From IMG/VR virus record IMGVR_UViG_3300029319_000172, positions 1 to 36,649 of that record: 36,649 nt of DNA. One strand, 5' to 3'. A program made the position numbers and the translations under genes. Below, piece by piece: positions 16,387 to 28,300 of this stretch. Numbering within the stretch: position 1 is the first letter of the stretch; each line of letters starts with the position of its first letter. This DNA is from a virus. The notes beneath the pieces are model-generated. The model was not told the DNA's origin. It made no database searches and was given only the letters and a program-made list of their open reading frames with translations.

Positions 16387-19300
16387 TCATGGTGTGTGAG
16401 ACCTCTTAATTGCACCAGTATTACGGATACCAAAACCTCTTCTTTGAATAACAGGGAAGGTTGAAATTCCTAATCCTTCACCTGCAATGACAGTGTTTCC
16501 AGTGACTCCGATTGCAATTGGATTATTTCTGTTAAAGTTACCAGATGATGGAGTGAGAACACCAAATGAGAACTTACCTCTCTCAGAACTCTTGACAATG
16601 ATCTGTCCATACATTGCATTTGGATGCGATGTGCACTGATAGAAGAAGGTAGTTCTACCTGCTCCAACTGTTGCTGTATTCCATACAAGTGTTCCTGTTC
16701 CAGAACCAGTGATTCCTGTTGTGTAATTTGATCCACCCAATTCTCTTCTTATAGCGATAGGATGTGCACCGCTACCATTAACTATACTCAAAACATCACC
16801 TTTTTCAACATAAATTGTACCATTATTTGCATTTGATAAACTTGTTTGTGTTCCAAATTCATCTCTGTGTGCACCGTTCAAAATATAATTTGAATTTGCA
16901 TTCGCAGTAAATGTAACAGCAAATGCTACATTTGCGTTTGCTAAATCAATTCCGGTGATATTTGTATTTGAATGAACATTAACCTCAATCTCAGCTGCGT
17001 TTGCATGTCTAGTAATATTCTTAATCATGTAAACATTATCAACAAATGTTCTACCAATCGCAACAACATCTCCATTTGCACCACTTTCATTCAAACTTGT
17101 AATTCCATGTCCGACGGATGTATCAGAAATGTAAATCGGCATAGTTTCCTTCAAGTTAGTGAAAGCACCACTTCTTGAAAGTCCAAACTTAAGACCCATT
17201 GTTGATCCAATCATAACAGTAGAAATACCTGTAACTATTCCTGAGAATCCAGTAAAGTCTGAATTTGAAGTATCAATTGACTCAATTAATTCAGTGATGG
17301 GTTTGTGTGCAAATGCGATTACATTTGGTGTGATAGATGTTGAATACCCTATACCACCACTATTAATAGTAACTGATGTGATTGTTCCATTTGTAATATT
17401 CGCAGTTGCCACAGCAGTTGATCCAATACCAGTGGCAATTGGTGATACCTTCATTGCAACTGGTGGTTGTGAAATATGAAGGGAAGTTGAGTTACCCACA
17501 TAACCACTTCCTCCATTTGCAACTGATATTGCTGAAATTGTTCCAGCGGTTGATACTGTTGCTGTAAATGAGGCAGATACTGGATTGTTATTATTAATAA
17601 TTAAAGCATCAAAATTGATATCATTGATTTGTCCATCTTCATTTGCTTCATATTGGAAAAAATTAGCATCATCAATGTAAATTTTACTTGTGCTGCCAGT
17701 GCCAATATCACCAATGATTCTTGCTGTTGGGAATACTAAAGGTTCAATTGAATCTCTTGCTTTGGAAACAACGATACCATTTACGACTTTATCCTCTTTC
17801 TGTTTGATCCATGTAAGAGGTTTGTTTGTTGCTGAATCATTGATACCAACTCCTGCATAAATTTCAGTTTCAAGTGTATCTGTAGTTGTGATACCAGACA
17901 CAGTTCTCTTTCTCTGCTGAAGGTCAATTAGTAATCTTGTGCCCTGACTTGTTAAGGAACTTGTATCATCATTTGCTTGTAGTTGAACAACATCACCATC
18001 TTTTATGGTTTCTACAACATTAATTTCAGTAACATCTTCAGAAGCAGTCCCTTTATAGAAGAACACTGAGATTTCATCATTTGCATCAGGTGCTGTTGTA
18101 AATTCAAATGTAGTTCCACCCTCAAATGAATATGCTACACCGGGATCTTGTAATACATTATTGACGTAAATGATCAATAAAGCATTCATATCAATTAATT
18201 GGGAATCAGTTCCAGTTCCAATATCAAAACTTAGTAGTTCACCATTTACTCTTAATGGGAATCTCTTTCTAACTCCATCCTGTAAATTACCGATAGGATC
18301 AATAAAGTCAAATTCACCAAAATCCCATGCAGCAAATTTATCATTATAAATTTCAGTGACTTCTAAGATATAATCTTCAAGGTCAGCACCTCTTGCAGTG
18401 ACTAAACCTACAGGTTTGAATTTATCACCACGTTTGAAAGCATATCCGTTTCTAGCAATATCAAATGATGTTACTGCAAATAATGTTGATCCTATTCCAA
18501 CTGTTGAACTTGCACCAACATTAAGTGTGACAAGAAGATTATTACCGGTTACAGTTGATGCAACACCATTTCTTGATACACCAATAATTGACATATTTTC
18601 ATAATTTGGTTCAGGGAATTGTAATCTTGGATTAACATAATTTGTACCAGCAGCACCTATGTTTACATCAAGTGTTCCACCAATACCAATATTTCCTGTT
18701 GCAGAGGCACCTGTACCTGCTCCACCACCTACACCAACAAAGATAGTAATTATATTACCACTAACTGCTGTTATAGCTGTTTGTATTCCAGCGATTGGAT
18801 CGGGTAATCCTGTAGTTTTAGAGAGTGCACGAGGATATGCATGATTTGATGCAAAATTATCTCTTGAACATGTAAATACGATACCCCCGGTATCAATACC
18901 AACTGTATCACTTGTGGTTAATCCATGTCCGTTTAAAAGTGTGATATCTAAGAGTCCTGTATGTGATGTATAAACTGCGTCTTGGATTGTGTATGTGTTA
19001 TTGGAATTAGTTGCAGAATTAAGTGATCCTATTCCAGCACTCACAAATCGATGTTCATATGCCAAATCGGTGATACCAATTGCAACTGTCCCCCCAACTG
19101 GTCGATATCCAGATCCAAATGATAAAGTTCCGGGTGGTCTTGATGGTGAAACTGATTCATTGTAAATCGTGGAACCTATACCTACAGCGGTGATTCCTCC
19201 AAACTGATTTAATACTGCAGTTACAGCAGCACCAACTAATGGAGCAACTCCTAATCCACCGGTAGATGCTAGTGAAACTACTTTACCTCCTCTTGGAAGT

Positions 19301-22300
19301 TGGTTTTGATTTACATCTAATTCACTAATTATCTGATTATTTGTACCGAATGATGATATACCTGTAAATTCAATATCTTGTGCTGTTGTTCCAACTCCAA
19401 CAAAAACATAATTATTACTCAAATTATTTTCAGTAGTTGGTTTTTGGAATATACCATTAATTAAAACAAGGGAACTTCCAGTTGTAATACCAGTTGTATT
19501 AGCACCACCAACTTTCATTCTAAATGTGGCACCTATACCAGTAAATTCAGTCGATAAATCATCAAATATTCTGTTATTAGTATATGTTTTTCTAAGATAA
19601 GTTCTACCTTGGAATACTGATCTTGCAGTATCAAGATTTCCAAGAGTTTTAGCAATATTATTAGTTCCTCTAGGAGCATTTGTAAAGAATATATCAGATC
19701 CAATGATATTAAATGAACCAGAGAACACTCTACCAGTTGTATTATTATTGTGAGCAGCAGCGTTTGTTCCAAGTTTTGCTCTTTCAACACCAAGAATATC
19801 AAATGTTCCAATACCAGATACAGGCCCTGTAGAGGTAGTTGCGATACCCACAGATGTTACAAGCATAAATTCATCTGCAAACTTAATGTGATCACCTAGA
19901 TTAATATCAGCAGTTGTGTTTACACATAGATCAGTGGTTGTAGTTGATATACCACTACCTGCATTATTCACTAACGTCGTTGTAACGGGTGAAAATGCCA
20001 TTGGTGATTGAATGATACCATCTATTACAATGATGCTCTTCTCAGTTCGTTTACTCATAGTTAAACGATGAGAATTACCAGCACCAACATTTGTAAATGT
20101 AACAGCAGACCCACCTCTTGTTGTTGCAAGTTGGAATGTACTGTTCGATAATTTTTTAACAAATACTGTAGAAGGTAAATTTGAACCACCAGTCATTTGT
20201 AACGCAGTTGCACCAACACCAGCAAATGTTGATAATGGTGTATAAATTAACTGTTCATTTTCAGAGAAGAAATGATTTGGTATTGTAAATACACCTGTTG
20301 ATCTGTTTAGTTTTGAAGTATCTTCAGGATCAAATCCTTTTTCATAAATTGGAATCGTATTATGTCTTAAGGTAAATTGTTTTTTATTAGATCTTATACC
20401 ATTGACTGCATTGTACTGGAATGCTGATAATGATTCATTAACACGACCATAACCTAAAGTGGGTGGATTGTTTAGTATATCGATATCTCTATACACCTCT
20501 TCACTGAACACCTGAATAGTATGTGCACCTGTTCCTGAATCTGGATGGAATTTAACAACAAAATTAGATGATGTAAGGTTAGATGAGAATGTACCAATAC
20601 CAGAAGTACTACCGATTGAAATAAATGGATAGTGTATGGTATGAGTATCTGTTCCATCATGTATTCCTAGAACCTGATGAACAGCACTCGCTGTTGCTGA
20701 TTTAATTCTTACAATACTCTTTACTGCACTGAAATTATTTTTGTCGAGTGAAACAACATTTGAGATTGAAGAATTTGCTATAGATGTAATTCCAGATCTT
20801 AAATTTATTGTTCTCTCTGCACCAGCAGGTTGTGCGTCATCCTTAAATCTATAAACAGCATTACCACCTGTTGTATTAAATCCAATAACTTTCGCATTAA
20901 TTCTAACAGTCGATGCAATTCCAACAGAATTATCAAAATCTAATGATAATACGTTATTGTGTATTCTTGACCTGAAAGTTCCAATAAAATTAGATGATAA
21001 GTTATTTTGTGATGATGTATCTGCATAATATTCACTGAAATATGAGTTACTTCCATCATGAGTGGCATAAACATCTACATGGTTCTTTTCACCAGATATC
21101 GTATTTACAACCTCTACAGTAGCATAGAAAGCATCAACAGATGTGGTTGATCCTGTTGCTATAGGCTCTGCTGTTGTACCCACGCTTACTACTGTAGATA
21201 GACCAACTAAGTTAACTAATCCAATCGCTTGAGTACCACTTCTTAGATTTTGTTCGTTAAAACTATTCTTATAGACCTTAATGTCAATATCATCATTATT
21301 TGGATCTGTAGGTGAAACAACTAAATTTCTACTACCATTAACAGTTTTTCCTTCAACTTCAACAATATTGCTTGTAGCAGAAACAACACTATTTTTTTCA
21401 AAAGTAAATGTATCAGTATTATCATTAAAAATAACAATATCGTCTACTTGTATTTCACCATTTGATATGTTTCTAGACTGTATTAAGAATCTTACAAAAG
21501 TTTCTTGTATAGGAATAGAAATGTTTCCTGTCAAGTTTGCTTCACTGTCAGAAAATTCACTGCTTATATCATCAATTTTAAGAACTCTGTTGGTATCACA
21601 CTGTACAAAATTTGCTAATTTAGTGTTTACAAGTTGAATAAATTTAGATTTAGATCCATTATCAATGGTGTCAATATCTCTACCTAAATCAAAGTTATTA
21701 ATAGCATCTACTCTCTGTTCAGTCACCACATCAGCGGATACAGTGGTTACGTTTGATGAATCAATTCCAACCGATGCTCTTGATGAAATACCAGTGTCAG
21801 CAAAATTCTTCAATCCACTTGTGTGAATTAATCTGTTTACGGGATCGATAATTTCATCAAATGTCTTTGGACTTTGAATAGTATATGATAAATTTTGATG
21901 ATAATTATTATCTGCTAGTACCATAAAGTCTTCACTCAATCTACCAATCTCATCATTCCAACCTTTATCTTGTGTCAAAGAATAATCAATAATAAATCTA
22001 CCACGATTGTTAACGATTGAGTTAATTGTAGCGATTGTACCTGAGTTTTCTCCACGAATTGTATCACCAACTTTTACTTCAAATTTTCCTTCTATCTTAA
22101 TGAATTCATCAGGACGATTATCGATAACAATGAGTCCTGTAGTAACAAATGCATTATTAATCTTAACTGCTAATTTTTCCCCAGTTCTGAACTCTGAAGT
22201 TTTTTGTGTAGTATTAAATCGTGGATAATCAGTAAATTTAATTATCGTTGCAAAATTTTGTGTAGATGCTGCAATACCGGGATTAGTATTTGTGCTTGGT

Positions 22301-25300
22301 AGTTTGAATTTGACAATCGCTGGATCAGTATTATTGTATTCAATTACATCAAAGAATATAAATCCATTATCCGCTGAGTTTAAACCAATACCAGTTGTAC
22401 CAATACCAATATTTTCAACAAAAACTTGTTCTCCTGCAGTGAACTGAGGAACAGCAAATCCATTTATCGGTGTTTTTAAAGTACAAGTGACAACACCACT
22501 ATTTGCACTACTTTGAACATCTGTTACTTTATATCCATTTGTATTGTTTATTGTCCTTAAAATTTGTGGTTTTGATGTTAATCCTCTAGGTGATTCTAGA
22601 ATTTCTACGTTCCCAAGAGAATTAGCTGCTAAGTCTAAGGTAATTACCCCTTGATCGTCTGTTAACTTACCTGTATCTGGATCAACAATAACTAAAGTAG
22701 GAGCATCAGTATAATTTCTACCACCATCAGATATTTCAATATTTGTGATTGAATCTGAATTTATGAGGGTAACTGTAGGTGACAACCTTGCTTCTGGTTG
22801 TAACGTTTTATCAGAGTGATAATCAAAACCGGGATCAGTGATTCTAACTTCATTTATTTTGTTTATATTTTGAGATAAACATAAAATATTCTCACCAGAT
22901 CCGTTATCACTTGTAACACTTGTAACTCCGGGAACATTCTTATATCCAAATCCACCTGAGATAAGGTCTACTCGACTAATACCACCAGTAGCAGTTAAGG
23001 AAGTTGTGTCATATGTGATCGTTGATGATGCACCAACTGAATATGAACCCTGTTCTGGAACATCATTAAGTGATATGTTAAATCCACCAGTAGTTACACC
23101 AAATGCAACATATGTACCATTATATTCACTATCAACATATGATATTTGTGATGCATTTTTAACATCAGGATCAGATGTGCTTATAAATCCTGACTTTTCA
23201 AGTGTATAGAATAATTTTTCTGGGTTCGATTTATCAAATGATAATGTAACTGTTGAAGTTGTTCCAACTCCTACAGCTCCAACACCACTTACACTAAAAC
23301 TAGTTGTCGATCCAGAGGATACAAATCTATTATTGAAGTTTTTATCAAAGAAGAAATTTAACTCATAACCGTTTAATGATGGATCAGAAACATAAAATAC
23401 TAAATTATCATTTCTTACAATTTCAAGAGGAGGATTAACTAAAGATAGTTCTTGTGTTCCACCACTATTCGATGTGATATTCACTGTGTTTGGTGGTTCG
23501 ATCATCACATCATATCTTGTTTCTCCAAGTTTAAAATTACTATCATCAGATCTATAAACAAAATATGATCTCTGTGATGTTAGACCTGTTGCTGGACTAC
23601 CATCATAGAATAATTTTTGACCAGTTTTAAATCCATGATTTGCAATATTAATAGAATTTGTGTTAACTGATGAATTTGTAAATGATATTGGATTTATAAG
23701 AAGTTTATCATTCTGTGCATTGTATTTCACTACAACTGAAGTAGAACCTGAACCTACACCTTTTGACTGAGTTGATTGTAAATTAATGGAAACAGTATCA
23801 TTATTTTGCATTCCATGTAAGGTTGATCCAGCAGATACAGTTGAAATACCAACAGTAGCGGTGATTCGTTCAACCTTTCCTTTAACTTGAGAGAAATTTG
23901 ATTCTATAGAATATTCAAAGTTATCAAAATTTCCTATGACATTACCATTTTTAAAGAAAACAGCAGGTGTGTTTGCTGTCAAAGCAAGTCCTACAAGATC
24001 ATTTGAAAATTTGCGTATATAAACAACTGTGCTATTACCTGATAACAAATTAAAATCAGTGCCAACTTGGAAACTATCACCGAGACCGATTGTAAATGCG
24101 TTGGTGGGTGATGTTGTTGGTCTTCTTAAGATAACTTCTTGATTATCTTCAAAAGGATGATTTGGTAAAAATATGGATTTTGCTGGTATTGAAATTACTT
24201 CTGATCTTTCACCAGTTGTGTAAGACTTACCTATAGAAACAGTCCTACCAACTGTGTTTGCTACACCAATTGCCTCACATGGGTTAAAATAAACAATATC
24301 ATTTTTCCTAGATACAAAATCTCCAATATTTTGTGTTTGAATATCAAAAGTTTGAGGAATCGTTTCTACTAAACTACCTATGGTATGAGATGCAGTATTT
24401 GCAGATCCTACAATACCTCTCTTGACTCTCAAGATATTTCTCTCATCAAATTTATTCAATACCAATAATTTTTCTGTTCCGATTCCAATACTACTTCCAA
24501 CTGATACAGAATTAGGGATTCTCGCTAAGTAAATATCAGTTATGATACCTGCAGTATTACTTGCTGGTAAATCCTTATATAATACTGTCCTTTCAGATGT
24601 AACTCCAATCTTATGTGATCTTGATAACTTAGAAATATCAGTTGTAACACCTGAAATTACCACAACATCATTTGTATTTAAATTATGAGATGTTGATATG
24701 AATCCTGAAACTGTTCCATTTCCACCTTTAACAAAGACAACATCGTTATATGTTGTCACACCTACAGTAATATTATCAACATCTTTACCTAAGACATGAG
24801 ATACCCTTGCTGCTGCACCACCACCATCTGTGTTAGAATTATCAAAATTTAAACTATCATTTACTTTAAAATCACTTCCTGCAGAAACAATTTGGAAACC
24901 ATTTATATTTCCACTTGTTACAGATTCAATAATTGATGTTTGTTGATTTATTTCGTAAGATTCAACAACAAAATTGTAATCTGCATTTTCATCATCCAAT
25001 TTGTAGGGGAGTGAGTTACGAGTTAAATTAGAATTATTAAAATCAAATAATGATTGTGTTAAAAGTGAATTTTCAGAAACAAAATCCGATCTATATGTAT
25101 CACCGATGAAGTATGGGAATACAGGTGCTGAAGATACAGAAGAAATACCAGCAAAATATGCATAAGTTCCATTTGGAAAATCTGGAGTTTTACAATAACG
25201 ACCGTTACTTTGATCTAGATCACCAGTATCATTAAATGTATGATCTTCTATGAAAAACCCTGCAGCAAAATCACTCGTACTAGGTCTATTAAATACTTTA

Positions 25301-28300
25301 GATGAATCAAGTTGATATCCACTTCTCATAACTCTTGATAGAGAGTTTTGATTATTCGCTTCACTAAATCCGAATGGCCCATATATTGGATTACCATCAT
25401 ATGCCCATCCAATGATTGGTGAGTGTAATTGTGGACTTGTTACGTTATCATCAAAAGCACTTTGAACCTTATTTGAATAACCAACAACAGAATATTGTAA
25501 ATTTGTTTCTGCCTCTCTTAAAAGTATTTCATCACCAAATCGAGTGAGGTTGTTTACAGTTAAATCTCTTACAGCACTATCAATTATAAATCCAGAACCG
25601 TTTGGAGTTATTTTAACATCTGGAGCAACTGTATATCCAATTCCGGGATTAATTACCTTTACATCAGTTATCTTTCCATCAGAAACAATCGCTCTTAATT
25701 TACCACCTATTCCAGTTCCAATTCCAACTAAATCTAGATCTGGTGCGGATGTATATTCCTTACCACCAAACATTACATCACATCCAATTATTTTTCCATC
25801 AAAAACTATTGCTCTTAACTCTGCATTTTTACCATTTAAAACTTTAATATTTGGTTTTTTCTCAAAATTCAAAATATTTGAACCATAATTTGTTCCGGGT
25901 TCGTGCAAATAACCATCTACTAATTTTCCTCGTATTATAGGTGTGACAACTAAAGATTCAGTTCGACCTGCAGATACTGGAGAGTAAATTGCATTTACAT
26001 TTACTACTATTGGTTCAAAGAAAAATTGATGATTGCTTAATGATGATACTTCTGATATTCTTGTGAAATTTTTTCTTACAAAATTATTATCAGGATCTGT
26101 TGCACCAATACCTACATCAATAAGTCTAAATTTATTATTATCAAGTTTATGAACACGATATCTTGTCGTAACACCGAGTCCTATCGGAGCGTGACTAGCA
26201 TTTCCACTTGTGGGTGCATACTGAATTAAATCACCTGATACAAACCCATGATCTTTAAAGTTAATAGAGTTATCAATCGTTGAAATACCGACTGGTTTTA
26301 CAATTAATTTTCTATTTGTATAATTTGTGCCTTTATTAAGAACCTTAACGGATTTAAGATGATTTTTAAGATTTAAAAACGTAAATTTATGATCACCACC
26401 AGTATTTTCAACTGTAAAACCAACTGTATTGATACCAGCATTATAATCACTTAATTTTTCATACAAGTAAACAGAACTTACACCAACAACTTGAGGATAG
26501 TAAGTTGCTCCGTTTATAAGAGTTTTGTTTTGAGCAGTATTTGAACCTCTAAAAGTTCCGACTCCTATCGATGGATTACCATTGTTATGATATACAAGAG
26601 GTTCTCCATTTTCTAGATTGTGAGGTTTTTTAAATTCAATAATATCATTTATTTGATCTACACCACCTTGAACATTTTTTAATCTCCCATCAAATGCAAT
26701 TTCTCTTTGTCTTTTAACAACAACAGGTTTGATAACAGCACCAGATCCATTACCACCGGATACTGTGATTGACATTACTCTTTCTACATCAAAGTCTTGT
26801 TGATCAACCAACATCTCTTCAATAGAACCACTAACAACAGGTTGCACAAGTGCTGTTGTTCCAGTTCCGGGTGAGGGAATACTAATTGTTGGTGGATTAA
26901 CTACATCAAAATTCTTTCCTTGATTTAGTATCTTAATATCTGATAATGGGCCAAAATAAATCTTGTCTAATGACTTATAATTTGCTATCTCTACACCATT
27001 TTTTAATATACCTGTAGTTCCTGCCTCAGTTTTTACTGATGTTCCAGATTTTATGTTAACCTCTGCAGGAAACTTTTTTAAAACTTTTTGAACACCAATT
27101 TGCTCATTTCTATGCCTTAATAAAATAAATTTATGTTCTTGTGTAGATGATGAACTTGAAATATCAAATTCAATGTATGGTGGATTTGATGGTTCAACAT
27201 TAGTAACTGTAATAAATGATCTGGATGGGAAAAGTCTTAATACATTTTTTGCCAAACCACTTGAATCCAGAACTTCAACATAATATATTCCACCACTCTC
27301 TAATCCAACTAAAGGTTGCTCATTTGGTACATATACAATAGCATCACCTGTTATAAAGTCAACAGGTGTGTTAAATTGTAATCTAGAGTATAAACCAGTG
27401 GTAAGATTTTTTTCAAGTAATTGAAATGTACCACCATTTGTTCCTAAAGAATCTGCTTGAGGGACACCAGTGGATGTATGCACGGTTCCGATTCCTGATC
27501 CAAGTGTTTCTTTAATTACTTTCTTTTCAATGGTATATGAGGGCATAGATGATGATGCCACATAGTAATTTTCATCCTGATCATTATAAGTATTCTGTAC
27601 ATCAGTGGTGATGACATCATTTCCAAATTCTAAATCAATATCAGATGCAGCATTTGCTTTTTTTAATTCCCTTTGAATATCATATTCGGTGATGCCATTA
27701 TTTGTTATTGATGTATTCAAGTCAATATCATTCGCGTTTACTGTAACAGTAACACCTGTTTCTACTGGTGTTAAACTACCCCTAGTATAGATTGAAACTT
27801 TATCTCCAGTTTTAAGTTGAGATTTATCAATTACAGATTTATGATTAACAGTTGATGTGGTTGAACCTATACCTACGTTTGAAGGGATGTCTATTTTAAT
27901 TCGACTCGCTGTATTGTATATCCATGAGTTAAAAAATACTGTTTTTCTAGTTCTCTTGCTTGGAAGTGTTGGATTAGGAATCTCTTCTCCTAAATTTTTA
28001 ACAGTTATTTTTTCACCCTCAAGAGTTACACTTGAACCTTCACTTGGAAGAAGTTTAAATTCAGATAAAACTCCTGTAATTCTTAGTTCTACACGTTTAG
28101 TTAAATCACCATTCTCATATCCAAATATAAATTCATCACTTCTTAAATCATCAGCCGATCTTATTGAGTTGCCAATTCCGCTACAATGAAGAAACTGATT
28201 TATAGTTTTGTCGCTATAAGTTATGGTATTAATACCATTAACACCATTAGTCACTACTGTGCCTGTAGTTCCAAACCCAACCGTAGAATCAACAGTTAGT

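Noticed and set aside
14793-16433. Upstream start for gp8 giving 28 more residues
   Set aside because: The late promoter at 16369-16376 lies inside that extension, homology to T4 gp8 begins at MPAIV, and the extension overlaps the end of the gp7-like gene.
17159-17479. 106-aa frame on the plus strand, and similar frames at 5283-5621, 21281-21637, 25544-25888 and 27857-28189
   Set aside because: All are antisense to the gp7-like and fibre genes, contain no recognised motif and mirror the low-complexity coding strand.
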